DNA of 64,000 bases from Pseudoneurospora amorphoporcata (Eukaryota > Ascomycota > Sordariomycetes > Sordariales > Sordariaceae). The stretch spans positions 39,280-103,279 of the forward strand of contig MU859117.1 in the NCBI GenBank assembly GCA_033297205.1. The letters are read 5' to 3'. The position numbers and the translations under genes were made by a program. This document shows, piece after piece, positions 21,428-33,254 of this stretch; the stretch's first letter is position 1, and each line of letters begins with the position of its first letter. The notes beneath the pieces are model-generated. The model searched no databases, was not told where the DNA came from, and saw only the letters and a list, made by a program, of their open reading frames with translations.

Positions 21428-24400
21428 CTAAGCGGAACCGTTGATGTCCATCTCGTTGACCGCCCAAGAATTGTCGACCCAGTCCCGCTTCTCGCCAAGG
21501 AATACGACGCGCTCAGAGGCGTCGTCAAGAGCCTTGACAACATATTTCTGCGCCACCTCCCGGACCTGATCCTTGGTAACATCCAAGAGTTCTTCGCGGC
21601 GTTTCTGCTTCATCTCATCGGTGATACCATAGAGGAACTGGGCCATGCCTTCTTCGTTGACAGCCTTGGGAGCGTCAACGCCCTGGAAGACAGAGATCTT
21701 GGCATCTTCAAGATCCCGATCAGTCCACTTCTTGTCAACAGCCCACTGACCAGCATTCTGCATGATCTTGAGCGTGTTGACGGGGTTCGGGTCGCGGTAC
21801 GAGTAGAAGCCAAAGATACCGTCAAGAGGGCGGGCGTAAGATCCGCCACCGTAGGCACCGCCCTTCTCACGGATCTCGTGATGCAAGTGCTTGTGGGTCA
21901 AGAGCTGCGAGAGAATCTGGAGAGGGGCACCCTCGGAAGACGTGTAAGAAACCGTAGGGAGAGCCAAGGCGCCATAGTAAACCTGATAGGGCAAGGGATA
22001 AAACGCCTTAATATCACGAGTAAACCTGGGGTCTCCCCGACTCGGGAAAGTCACCGCTTCTGAAGGCAGCGAGTTCACAAAGTTCGAGAGCGCCTTGGCG
22101 TTTTCAGAGACACTTCCGCTGTCGCAGGTGATGGCGGTGCGAAGGGTACCGGCCAGTGCGAACTGTTGAATGTGCTTGAGCTTTGCAATAACATCCTCCA
22201 ACGAATCGGACTCGGGCCGGCTTGCCAAGCTAGTCACCAGCTTTACCTGCAAGAGACCGCTGACCTGCTCTTTGAGGAAGGAATCCCATGTAAGGCCAGC
22301 TTCCGCGGCTCTCCGAGCGTAAGCATGTCCCGACGAAGCAATGTCGTTCACGACGCCATCAGCCGATGCCTGCAACAACTGGCGAATTTGTTGAGCTGCC
22401 TGAGGACTGTCAAAATCAGTCTCTACGACCAGCTTGCGCAAGAGGTCGAACATGGTTGGCACATGGCGATCCAATGCCATACCGGAGAACACCAAGCCTT
22501 CTGTGGCCCGAGTGAAATCAGTTGGCTGAGATGCCGAATGGTAACCGACCGAGACACCTCCAGTCTTCAGCTTGATTAAATCCTCAAGCTGCTCCATGGA
22601 CATATCCTTGGTACCCAGGCGCATAATGGAATCAGTAAAGAGAGGAATCAGGCTTCGGAGCTCATCCGGCAAGTTCGCAAGCTGGTTGATAGCGCGGAAG
22701 TAAGTCAACCCGTTTGTTGGAGCCTCGCGCCACTGTGTCTTGACTCTTGATGTGCTATCGTGTCTCAAGATAACCGAGTCCTTTTGGCGCGGAATATCCT
22801 TGACATGCACGCTAGGAAGGCAGCTAAGGTCTTCGGTGTTGGTCTTGCTTTGCTCGGCCAACAACTTAAGTTCGCGCGCCTCAAGAGCAGCTCGGGCTTC
22901 CTCCTCGCTACCAGCATCTTTGACGATTTCCGAGATCTTGGTGCTCAGGCGGGTTTCCTCCTCTTGGGCAAGCTCCTGGCTGAAGGTTGGCGAAGGCGCC
23001 ATCGTGAAGGATAGGGTGTTGTCGTTGATCAGATACTTATCAATCAAACCCTCAAGATAACCACCCTTGGCAAGCTCAGTCTCAAAAGCAGCAATCGTGT
23101 CATTCCAGGCAAGAGAGTCAAATGGATCTACTCCGGTAAACCACTTGGGCTTCAAACGGTGAAGCAAAGACATGCCAAAATTGGCAGTCTTGTGCTTAAG
23201 GCCGAGCTCAAGCTGATGGAGATAGCCATCAATCTTTGATCTCTCAAAACCCTTGTCCCGCATGTTGCGCAAAATCTCCTGCACCTTGGCCTTGACCTTG
23301 GGCACATCTTCTTCCTGAACACCGCTTAGACCAATGGAGAAGATACCAAGCTTGCCCGAACTGTCGTATCCTGTGTTAGGGCTCCAGTCCGTTCCTAGTC
23401 CGGATTCAATCAGTCCCTTGTAGAGAGGCGAGCCATAACCATCCATGAGCAGAGCAGAAATAAGGGCCAGCGAGAAGGACTCCACAACGTTGCTGGTTTC
23501 ACCCAGAACCCACGAAACGGAAGTCTTGAACTGCTTATTGGCGTCAACAAGAGGGTCAATAGGCCCATAGAGCTTGACTTCCCGAGGGCCACTGCTAAGG
23601 TCGATGGGGCTATGGTTCGCCACATCAGGTCGGATCTTGTCAAAAGCGTCGAGCTGAGCACCAATCTCCTTCAAGTGATCCTCCAACGGCATGTCGCCGT
23701 ATGTGAAGACCTTGGAGTTGCTCGGGTGGTAGTGATCAGCATGGAACTTCTTGAGCTGTTCGTAGGTCAAATCTGTGATCTTCTGGGGGTCACCACCAGA
23801 GTTATTGATGTCAGGGAAAATGTGGTCTTGGAACCGGATCCAGAAGAGGTAGGCGGCATCAGACATCTGGCCCTTCATCTCGTTATACACCACACCCTTG
23901 AAGACAAGCTTCCTGTCTTCGGGCTTTGCGCTGCCCTCAGCCGCAACAAGGGCCTGGGGGTTCTCGGGCCCAATGCGCCATCCTTCCTGTGTGAAGTCCG
24001 TCTCATTCAAGAGAGGGTGCAGAGTTGCGTCGAGGTAGACCGACATGAGGTTCTTGAAGTCTTGGGCATTGGTGGTGGCGAACGGGTAGAAGGTGTGATC
24101 CGATGCTGTAAAGGCGTTCATGAAATTCGAAAGCGTGCGCGGAAGCATCTTGAAAAAAGGGTCTCGGATGGGAAACCTGGATGAAAATCCATGTCAGCGC
24201 AAATGATCCAGGCGATGCCGGCCGTCCGGGTTCGCATACTTTTGACTGCCACACAGAGTGGTGTGCTCCAGGATATGAGGGACACCGGTGTCGTCTGGGG
24301 GATTCGTCTTGAAGCCAATCGAGAAGACATTGTTGCTGTCGTCACGGGCAATGTGCAAATGCTCTGCTCCGGTCTTGTCGTGTTGCAAGTGCAAAGCAGT

Positions 24401-24532
24401 CAATTCCAGCTCTGGGACATGCTTTGACCGGAGAAGGGTGAAGCCGTGGAGTTTCTCGCCGGGTTTCGGGTACTGGGAAAGCTCGGTGACGGCGCGGCGC
24501 GCTGCACCTTTGGTCGCGTTGCGCAGCATCAT
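21428..24532 (-). CDS. cym1: Mitochondrial presequence protease Cym1 (M16C metallopeptidase)
   Basis: Zinc metalloprotease of the mitochondrial matrix or intermembrane space that degrades cleaved targeting presequences and other small peptides (PreP/Cym1). Exons complement(24240..24532) and complement(21428..24176) give 1013 aa. The 63-nt intron has a GCTGACA branch site, and splicing joins CGSQK to [11 protein letters not shown]. The basic, amphipathic N-terminus ([14 protein letters not shown]) fits a mitochondrial presequence. The inverted zinc motif HILEH lies at residues 86-90, with the distal Glu in the [12 protein letters not shown] block. PITRILYSIN-type two-halves architecture is complete, with the C-terminal GGAYGGG region and the conserved length of about 1000 aa. 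The paired ATG codons at the start make the first or second Met equally possible. Confidence 0.96.
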
Positions 24533-25979
24533 TTTGGCCGCAGGAGAGAATACCCGAGTGCTGGCAGAAATCCGAGGCCGGTTTTAAGGTTGCACTATGC
24601 AGGGCGACTAGAAAGGGCGATGATGTTGGTGATGATACTTGATGGATGCGTGCAAGTTCAGGCGTTCGGTTTGGCGGCAGTTGGAACGGAGCTGACGCGG
24701 AGCTAGGCCTGCCTGCCACAGCGGCAGAGCGGCCGGGGTGGTGACCGACGTCGCCCCTCAGCACCCCGCCGCTTCCCTCGGAAGGAATGAAGTGGAAAAC
24801 TTGGAACTGAACCGTGCTCGGCAGGGTCGGGAATAGTGGGGCTGGGGGACGACGGACAACCTACGCTGGGCTGCACGGCGGGGCTGATCTTGAACCAATG
24901 AGTAGGTAGCCTGCCCGGATATATATTGTTAGTAAGGTACCTGAAAGGATATTATTTGTCAGCGCTTTATCGTTGCTTTCTAGGCACCACCAAGAAGTAC
25001 TTGTCTATTTGCCCGTAACCTCAGTGACATCTTACACGTACAGGTATACCTCTACACGAGAGGCACGGTAAGCCTGATTATAAGCTCCTGGGCTTTTACA
25101 CACTCAACCGATCATACCAACTCTCTACTACAGTAGTATACAAGTATCATATGTCTGGTAAAGGAAAGAGGTCTTGTGTCTTCAATGTTGATCTTTCTGG
25201 AAGTCAACAGTAAGAGCGGCAACCGGCATCTGACGAATGTGAGGTGAAATGTTTGTGAGCACTGCCCGAGCAGCATGTCAATGCCTACCTACACTACCAC
25301 ATGCTCATTGTACATATGAGGTCGATGCACGGCGGGCCACGGATGAAATGAAGATGATAACGTCGTTTGGTTCCTCGCGGGCTTCATCTGATTCTTAATA
25401 AAACAACTTGGAGTAAAATGTGGATAACAACCAAAGAGTCCTAAGGTACCTTCCATCCTCATATCTCACATTGTAATATCAATACAGGTAATATCCATAC
25501 CAACAGGTGTAGCGATCATGAAAGGGAAGGCGGGAGCACTGGATTTCAGTTTTATAGTCCGTGCTGGACGCCCCGAAGCCCGAGAGCAGGTACCTGCCGC
25601 CTGTTGAAACGCAGCGGAACCTGACATCCAATTCGCGCGCTCCGTCAGATTAACCGACGCCATAGCGATCTGGTCGTCCTTTTCCAAACATCAAAGTCTT
25701 CCGCAGCCATCATCTCGACGACTGCCGCCGCCCCGGCCGCCCGAATACGCAACGACTCGACTACACAACTTCCATACAACAACACATACAATTTCTCTAT
25801 TGTGCGCGCACAAGATCAATATACACTGACGACGACGGCGAAGCGGCAAGGATAGCAGAAACGCACCACTGCAGTGCACACGCAAGCCTTTTGCAACCGA
25901 TAATCTGTTGACATTGCCAGTCGGAGGGGTCACTGCCGACCACAAGCCTGTTTCCGTCATCAAGGCCAGTCCCCTGACA
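24533..25979. promoter_or_regulatory. Divergent promoter region between cym1 and the taxilin gene
   Basis: About 1.4 kb between two divergent starts. The middle (about 24900-25450) is comparatively AT-rich. No additional exon was recognised. Open frames before 25980 on the plus strand use non-ATG codons, so they do not extend the taxilin start. Confidence 0.5.
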
Positions 25980-27919
25980 ATGTCAAGCGCCAATCCTCCG
26001 GCCACTGCAACAACCGGCCCTCGACCAGCGACACCCATGAGCAATGGATCCGCAAACCATCCGGTCGATCCCCCTCCCGCCACGAACGGCCACCCGAACC
26101 ATGCCCATGAGACCCGGCCGGCTCCTGCGCCCCCAGCAAACATGGCGAGCAAAAAGGGCAAACCGAAGAAGGCACCCGAGCCGAACGAGGCCAGCAAGCT
26201 TATTGCTGCCAGGATCACACAGCTTGAGCAAGATGCCGCTGGCGAAAAGGACCAGGAGGCCGAAATAGGTGCGTGTTTGTCCTTACTCCCTGCTGGGTGC
26301 TTGGAGGGCAATGACGGATGTGATGGGGTCGATAAGGGGGGCGAAAGGCTCAGAAACACTCGACAGTCGTTGACCGAACCTCCTCAGTCAACCTTTGCTG
26401 CATGTCTTCAGACCACTCTCCTGTTTCGATCGGGACGTAGGCGGGCTGAAAAGTATAGAGGGGCTTTTCTAAAACGGGCTCTCTTGGACGTCGAATGAAA
26501 GAGAAGGCGCTGACAGCGAGCCATGCGCAGAACGAGAGGTCAAGAAGGCTAGTAGGGAGCTACACAGCCAGACCTCGCGGATGAATGATTTCCAAAAGAT
26601 TGATCATCTGACCAAACGATGTGCGGACTTGCTGGCTGAGATGAAAAGGCTCGAACGTGAAAGCATCAAGAACAAGAAACGAGGTGACCAGCTACAGAAG
26701 GACAAGGACAACAGCCGCAACGAACTCAACAAGACAACATCGCTCAAGGAGAAGCTTGAGAAGCTCTGCCGCGAGCTGCAAAAAGAGAACAACAAGCTCA
26801 AGGTATGGGATCACAGGTGTGGTAAAGTAGCGTTCAGGGTACTGACAAACTCTCCTACCTAGAACGAGAACAAGACGTTATCGGATACGCAGGTTCGAAG
26901 TCAGAACTCATGGGATGAGAGGTACTCTGCTCTTCTTCGTCGAATGGACGACTATCAGGAAGAAAAGGAAAATCCGCGCAAGCAAGTAGTGGACATGGAA
27001 ATGGATGAATTGTTAGTAGCGGCCCTTTCTCTTGTTTGGTTGTAAAGTCACACTTGCTCACTGTCACCAGCTTTCGCCAGCGGTTCAAGTCTCTGATTGA
27101 ACAGTACGAGCTGAGGGAACTCCACTTCCATGCCCAAATGCGGACCAAGGAGCTCGAAGTCCAATACAACCTCGCTCGGTTCGAGCGTGAAAAGAAAAAC
27201 TATGAGGCCGAATTGGTGAGATCAAGGCAGCTGAACGCCCAGGTGCAGACCTTCTCAAAGACGGAGACGGAGCTGAGGCAACAACTCAATGTCTACGTGG
27301 ATAAGTTCAAGCAGGTCCGTACTAGCCGATGATGGTACCGAGATGGAGTGAGGATGAAGAAGGCTGACAGCTTGGCTAGGTTGAGGACACGTTGAACAAT
27401 AGCAACGACTTATTTCTTACATTCCGCAAGGAAATGGAGGATATGTCTAAGAAGACAAAACGCCTCGAGAGGGAAAACGAGAACCTCAAGAGAAAGCACG
27501 AGCAGGTGAATGGCAACATCCTCAAGATGGCGGAGGAGCGGAACAAGTACTTGGCCGAGATCGAGGACCTCAAGAAAAAGTGCGAGAAGCTGAATGGCAT
27601 CATTAAACAGATGCAGCAGCAGGGCCGAGGGATTCCGCAAGGGCTGGCTGGCGCGGTTGAAACGGGCTATGCAGGAGGTGAAGGAGAGCTTGAGGGGGAC
27701 GAGAGCGAGTACGAAGACGAGTACGACGAAGAAGGAGATGAGGAAGTGAGTGACGAGGGCGATGAGTACGACGATGAAACTGAGGACGAGCAGCAGATGC
27801 AGCAGCATCATCAACCCCAGCCGTACGGGCCCGAGCGGCCGCCCCCTCCTGCTCCCGCTCCTGCCCCCGTTGCCACCAAGGCCGCCCTTACCGCTAATGG
27901 CGCGTATCAACTTTGCTAG
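25980..27919 (+). CDS. Taxilin-family coiled-coil protein
   Basis: Exons 25980..26268, 26531..26802, 26863..27011, 27071..27314 and 27380..27919 give 497 aa. The first intron is long (262 nt); the others are 59-65 nt with CTGAC-type branch sites. The protein has a Pro/Ala-rich N-terminus (residues 1-70), then a continuous coiled coil of about 300 residues, then an acidic Glu/Asp/Tyr tail and a Pro-rich end. Blocks diagnostic of taxilins are LCRELQKENNKLK, RFKSLIEQYELRELHF, LNAQVQTFSKTETELRQQLN and LFLTFRKEMEDMSKKTKRLE. Animal taxilins bind syntaxins and nascent-polypeptide complex; the fungal role is not established. The start has context ACAATGTCA. Confidence 0.93.
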
Positions 27920-29654
27920 ATGGATATCGGCATGCCCATGTTCCAGGGTTTCGGTCCCTCGAGAACGGCTCGGGTTAAAGGGTATGTAGTAAAACATACG
28001 AGGTTACGACTTGGCTGTCGATATACTTACCCGTTGGCGAGGCTGACAGATTTCCTGTCTGTTCCCCAACTCTGCTGCACGGAGATGGTGCCAAACCGCC
28101 GGACACCCCAAAACCTACCGGACGAAGATAACCCTGAAATGTGTATGAGAGAAAAGAGGAAATTGGAATTTCATGACGAAAACTGCCTGCACCAAGATAG
28201 AAATTTGGTAAATTCTTTTTGGGGCTATGAAAAGCCTTTCCTGAATATTGAGGTTGTTTCCGCTTGTTAATGGTTGGGAAAGTTGAAGTTTTATTCGAAA
28301 TTCCACCGACTTCCCCCATTCCTCGGTACTGCATTCGACGATTTTTTGTATAGATTTTTAGGGTTATAGCTGTCCGGTAGGTTTTGGGCTGTCCAGTGGT
28401 TTTGGCACCAACTCCAAACAGGAAATCTGTCAGCCTCACCATTGGATAGTGGACTATCTCAACCTAGCAGTTTATCCAGGAGATACCGACTGGCATGAAT
28501 CCCGTCGGTAGAGGTAACAACATTATTGTATTAGCGTAGAGTTATCTAGTGAAGAATTACAGCGGTCACAGGAGAGTCTCGGTGCTTTTGATGACCTAAA
28601 TTGAGCTTTGATGATTTATATCTTACCTCTTAAGCTGTTGCAGTCCGATGAACGTGCCGGTGTGTCAATTGATGTTCTCCCATTCCCGTCAACTTGGCTT
28701 CAACAACCCCGCATATCGGCAGTACCTTGGCGCCCCCCTTTCCCCTGAGCATTTGTTTTCATGTTAAAGAGTACGGCTGCAGCTTGCAGTGTTGGAAGGC
28801 TGGAACCCTTGATGCCGACGACCCTAACAATTTTCCACTACTCACTGAAATAGCAGTGTCAGTCTTTCTGCTTGCAACAAAAGGATGGACTTCGGGGGAT
28901 TCCTCCGTACACCAACCATCTCTCCCTGATTTCTGTCTATCCTCGACGTTCCACGCAAGACATGCGCTTGCCGACGACAACGGACCAGGCTCCCAGTTTA
29001 CCCCTCGATTGAATGCGGAATTTACCGTACCGGTATCCGGTCGAGGCTGCTTCTACCCGGCGAGTTCAGCTGCATCATACGCACACCAATTTGATACGGG
29101 CTAAAAGGCCGAACATGGGATAGCACAACCACCACCAAAACGCGGCAATAGCACGGGAAGACCTGAAACATTGCGGATTGCTTATGATCCTGCATACTTC
29201 AACTCCTTATTCACTTTATCATTTTACCAGCGCAAACGTCTCCAAAAACTCGTGAAAGGCGGATTGTTGACGAAGACACGAACCCTTCTGTTATTGCCCT
29301 CTACGCTGGTGGGCTGTGCCGAACGCGACAGATTGACTTCACAGTCCAGTCGCCGGACCCCATGCAGACGAATACACATTCCAGCCAGATTTGACAGTTC
29401 AATTCCTCCACCCATTGAACCGTTGCCTCGAATGAGTCTACCTATAACATATCCTCACTTTAAACTTTCAGACTCTTTATATCATCTCCCAGCCCAATTC
29501 AGGCGCGGGCCGCGCATCTGATTGCGACCTTTGCTTCCGTCTTCGGCACCCAATAACAGATTAACACGCAATCGAAAATCGACTTTCATCCTCTTACACA
29601 ACACAGCTACGGTCTGCCCCGGCCGATCGATCACATTCACACGTACCGTGCACG
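27920..29654. other. Intergenic with an inverted-repeat element
   Basis: Begins with the taxilin 3' UTR, which probably includes the inverted repeat at 28031-28445. The right part should contain the promoter and leader of the next plus-strand gene. No coding exon was recognised. Confidence 0.5.
28031..28445. repeat. Imperfect inverted repeat, MITE-like hairpin
   Basis: The left arm (28031-28159) and the reverse complement of the right arm (28336-28445) align over their whole length. Shared strings include GAGGCTGACAGATTTCCTGT, TGGTGCCAAA, CCCAAAACCTACCGGAC and ATAACCCT. The arms differ by a 17-nt indel and scattered, mostly transition-type, changes. The centre is about 175 bp of unrelated sequence without an open frame of note. 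This structure fits a non-autonomous DNA transposon or a recent inverted duplication. It starts about 110 bp past the taxilin stop, so it may be transcribed as a hairpin. Confidence 0.8.
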
Positions 29655-31178
29655 ATGGCATTCATTCAAGATCCCCGTCTACGGCAGCGCTGGAACCAGA
29701 TCTCCCACAATGCCGAGGCGGTAACCGAGAACGCCGCCGCCGGCATCTGGACCTTCCAGCACCAATACATCACCCCTTGCTTTTCATCTCTCGCCGACTC
29801 CATCGACAGCTGCACGAGCCTATGTCTCGGGGACCGTGAAGAGCGTGCCCGACGCGCGCGCGAGCGAGACCGCGGAGCCCACCGGACGAGGGCCGAGTAT
29901 ATGTTTGATTTCTACGACGACTGGGACGATGATTTCGCTGCGGATCAAGGGCCCACCAGCAGTGGTGGTGGAGGAGGAGGGCTTTTCAGCGGCTGGGGCG
30001 GCGAGGACTGGGATCGCTTACTGGCGGGGACAGGAAACGATCGGAGACACGCGGCCGGTGGCACGGGGGACGTGGTGGATCAGCCGAGGCGAAAGAGAGG
30101 GATGAGCTATGGGACGAGAGGAGGACCGAGGAGGAAGGCTTCGCTGCCCGAAGATGATCCGACTGTCATTCCGAGGACGGCACCGCTGGGGTTTTTGGGG
30201 CGCCTGCCCTTTAAGTTCGGTGGCACTTTAAGGTACAAACCTTCGGCGGCGAACTTGCGAGATCACCCCGGTACGCTTGTTTCTGGACAGCAACAGCAGG
30301 TAGGACGCCGGCAAAGAGATGAGAATAAGCCGTTGTTAGGGACAAGCTGCGAGGATGATGAGCATACTCGGATCCACGCACAACATGCAAGGGAATCGCC
30401 ACAGTTGAGGCCGCGCAGCAATACTGGTGAATCAGAGGGCACATCGTCAAGTTCGTATCGATCGAGGAACGACATTTTCCCAAGTGATGGAGAGGGCGAT
30501 GAGGATGCGGTACCGTTAGACGACGAATTTGCGGTTGCCCTTGGCCGCGTAGACGACGGAAGCAGTAACAGGACGAGAAGCACCAAGGGGAAACGGCCAG
30601 CGAACGGAGATAGGGAGTCAGGCATATCGAGATCAGTGTCGAGGACTACGATGGCGTCAACCTACTCGGCCTACCATATCGATGACACCACTATTTTCCC
30701 AACTTCGAGTTCAGAGGATGCCCTGCCGACCCCATCGCTCGAGGATCTGCAGCGGGAGGAAGAACAGGCCGAGAGGGAAGAGTACGAAGAGATTGAACGA
30801 AAGAGACAGGCTGCGTCTCGCTTGGCCGCACAGCGTGGATTGCGCAAAGAAGAAGAGGCGTCTTCCAAGCCAGAGCCAGTACCGAAGCCGGAAGCGGAAC
30901 CGGGGCTGGAACCAAAGCAAACAGAAGTTAGCCACGGATTGACTCCCGACGAACCCATGCAGCACACAAACAGAACACAAAGTGATGACACAAGCGAGAG
31001 TCCTGAGTCGGAAGTGAGGGAGACGAAACGCCTAACTTTTACCGAGGTCAGGAGCAACGACGTTCCTGTAGCCAAGTCGAGCCATAATGGAGGCGTGAAG
31101 GAGAGCACGACGGCAAAACTCGAAGGGAGTAACACAGAGCTCGAGTTCATACCGGCACGGCTGCCTCATTTTGGATGA
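29655..31178 (+). CDS. Unrecognised acidic/low-complexity protein, 507 aa
   Basis: A single-exon frame opens at an ATG in context CACGATGGCATTC. I do not recognise a domain. The first 60 residues look ordered (RWNQISHNAEAVTENAAAGIWTFQHQYITPC) and may be amphipathic or membrane-associated. A charged ERARRARERDR stretch follows. The FYDDWDDDF, GWGGEDWDRLLAG and TAPLGFLGRLPFKFGGTLRY blocks look conserved rather than random. The C-terminal half is disordered, rich in Glu, Ser and Arg, with a short coiled-coil stretch around EEEQAEREEYEEIERKRQ. Codon use and lack of stops over 1.5 kb support a real gene. Confidence 0.75.
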   Translation: MAFIQDPRLRQRWNQISHNAEAVTENAAAGIWTFQHQYITPCFSSLADSIDSCTSLCLGDREERARRARERDRGAHRTRAEYMFDFYDDWDDDFAADQGPTSSGGGGGGLFSGWGGEDWDRLLAGTGNDRRHAAGGTGDVVDQPRRKRGMSYGTRGGPRRKASLPEDDPTVIPRTAPLGFLGRLPFKFGGTLRYKPSAANLRDHPGTLVSGQQQQVGRRQRDENKPLLGTSCEDDEHTRIHAQHARESPQLRPRSNTGESEGTSSSSYRSRNDIFPSDGEGDEDAVPLDDEFAVALGRVDDGSSNRTRSTKGKRPANGDRESGISRSVSRTTMASTYSAYHIDDTTIFPTSSSEDALPTPSLEDLQREEEQAEREEYEEIERKRQAASRLAAQRGLRKEEEASSKPEPVPKPEAEPGLEPKQTEVSHGLTPDEPMQHTNRTQSDDTSESPESEVRETKRLTFTEVRSNDVPVAKSSHNGGVKESTTAKLEGSNTELEFIPARLPHFG

Positions 31179-32165
31179 AAGGCCAAGCCCAATAATCTGA
31201 GTCCGGCAAACAGGAACTCGGGGGAGCTTTATAACAGCTTTGTGGGATAGAGGTTACAGTAACGACTTGCTATGAACTAAAACAAACGAAGGGGTTTGCG
31301 GCTAAAGGGTCCGCATATGACTATAATGGTGGTTTGATGGAAAGATGGAGGTTTTGGTCCAGGCCGAGCTGATAGAAACATGGGGTGTTCTCGACACCAA
31401 GTCAAGAGACGCGAAAGAGGCAACCGTTCACAGCAATCTATAGACAAAGGTCGTGGTCCTTTTGGAGTAGTCGGCTATGAGTTATAACATAAGGTTCGTT
31501 CAAATCATGGTTTCGCCTTGGGGGCTTCTGTGTTATTGTGTCGCTGAATGAGAAGTCTAGTTAAGGCGATCATCGTGGACAAGCTACCTGGGTCGGCCTC
31601 GAACAACAGCTTGATTATGAGAGAACAGCCCGTCGAGGTCCAAGTGACAAAGTGTCGACAAGTGTTGATTAGTATTAAATGGACGGTTCATCGGCATGTT
31701 CAGCATCTGAAAGCCATGTGGCGATGCTTCCAAACGCGGGGTTGAGTTCAAAGAAGTTCAACGATGAACATGTCAACCATTCACAATCCAAGGGGACAGT
31801 ATTGGTGGAGGATGCCAAGGGTGCCTCGGCTCCCTGGCTTCCCCGCATCCCAATACCGTTCATGCCAGATCCCTCCGTTCATCCCAATTCTTTCGCGCCC
31901 GGAGTCAATTGATATTCTTTGTAGCTGAACAAGAACGTTTGAGATCGACCTGACAGCTGTGTTGATATCAAGCTCTCTCCCTCCTCCTTGTCTTCGTTGA
32001 GCTTTCTTCCCTTACTTCTCTCTGAGTGAACTACTTTTTGGGTGACACCTTACCAGCTACTGTAGGACGGACAACACTCACGATCTTACCACTCCTAACT
32101 CATATCCGTCCGCATATATCTAAATCACTTACACATCGATCATACACGAAACTCACAAATCAGCC
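31179..32165. other. Intergenic; leader and promoter of the nitronate monooxygenase gene
   Basis: About 1 kb between two plus-strand genes. No exon recognised. The pyrimidine-rich stretch at about 31970-32165 looks like a fungal 5' leader. Confidence 0.45.
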
Positions 32166-33254
32166 ATGGCACCATCAACCACCGCGCCCACAGGGCCCAT
32201 CACAACTCCTCTCACCACTCTCATGGGGATCAACCACCCCATCATTCTCGCCGGCATGGCCCGCGTCTCTGGCGGTCTTCTTGCTGCGGCCGTCTCCAAC
32301 GCCGGCGGCCTCGGCGTCATCGGCGGCTTCATGTACACACCCGACCAGCTGCGCTCCATCATCGCCGAGATGAAAGCCAACTTCACCCGTCCCGACCTGC
32401 CCTTTGGCGTCGACCTAGCCCTTCCGCAAATCGGCGGCTCAGCCCGCAAGACCAACCACGACTACACGGGCGGTAAGCTGGACGAGCTGATTGACATCAC
32501 CATCGAGAGCGGCGCCAAGCTGTTCGTGTCAGCCGTGGGCGTCCCTCCCAAGCGCATCATCGACAAGCTCCACGCCAATGGGATCCTGGTCATGAACATG
32601 GTGGGCCACCCCAAGCACGCCGTCAAGGCGCTGGAACTGGGTGTTGACATGGTGTGTGCCCAGGGAGGGGAAGGCGGTGGGCACACGGGTGATGTGGCTA
32701 ACAGTGTTTTGATCCCGAGTGTGGTGGACGTGGCGAGGACGTTTAAGCCCGCGATGCTGAACAAAGTTTTGGGTACGACGGATCACCCAGCGCTTGTCGT
32801 GGCGGCCGGCGGTATTGCGGATGGTAGAGGGCTTGCGAGCAGCTTGATGCAGGGGGCGGCGGGCGTCTGGGTCGGCACGAGGTTTGTGGCTAGCAAGGAG
32901 GCGAGCTGCAGCGAGCAGCACAAGGACGCGGTGGTGACGTGCGGGTTTCAGGATACCGAGCGGACGCTGGTGCTCAGCGGCAGGCCGCTAAGGATGAAGA
33001 CGAACGAGTATATCGCCAAGTGGCATGCGCAGCCGCAGAAGATCGCGGAGCTGACGAGCAAGGGCATCGTGCCCATCGAGTGGGATATGGATCAGGGGAA
33101 TGAGGTTGATCCGCCGCATCTGATGGGTCAGGTGGCTGGGTTGGTCAAGAAGGTGCAGCCGGCTGGGGAGATCGTGGAGGAGATGACGCAGGAAGCGGTT
33201 GAGCAGTTGAAGTTGGGGCAGACGTATCTGCATGGGGGCAGGAGCAAGCTATGA
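32166..33254 (+). CDS. Nitronate monooxygenase / 2-nitropropane dioxygenase family flavoenzyme
   Basis: An FMN-dependent TIM-barrel enzyme that oxidises alkyl nitronates such as propionate-3-nitronate; the family also includes FabK-type enoyl reductases. It is a single exon, 362 aa. Seen in order: NHPIILAGMARVSGG (N-terminal strand and FMN loop), SNAGGLGVIGG, the QGGEGGGHTGD motif near residue 165 with the catalytic-type His and Gly-rich loop, VVAAGGIADGRGLASSLMQGAAGVWVGTRF (phosphate binding) and a C-terminal helix. It is not the NCD-2 type from Neurospora, whose sequence is different in the N-terminal half. Start context is AGCCATGGCA. The physiological substrate is not decided by sequence. 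Confidence 0.9.
   Translation: MAPSTTAPTGPITTPLTTLMGINHPIILAGMARVSGGLLAAAVSNAGGLGVIGGFMYTPDQLRSIIAEMKANFTRPDLPFGVDLALPQIGGSARKTNHDYTGGKLDELIDITIESGAKLFVSAVGVPPKRIIDKLHANGILVMNMVGHPKHAVKALELGVDMVCAQGGEGGGHTGDVANSVLIPSVVDVARTFKPAMLNKVLGTTDHPALVVAAGGIADGRGLASSLMQGAAGVWVGTRFVASKEASCSEQHKDAVVTCGFQDTERTLVLSGRPLRMKTNEYIAKWHAQPQKIAELTSKGIVPIEWDMDQGNEVDPPHLMGQVAGLVKKVQPAGEIVEEMTQEAVEQLKLGQTYLHGGRSKL

Noticed and set aside
25908..25979. Upstream extension of the taxilin start
   Set aside because: The extension opens with TTG, not ATG. The first ATG, at 25980, has good context.
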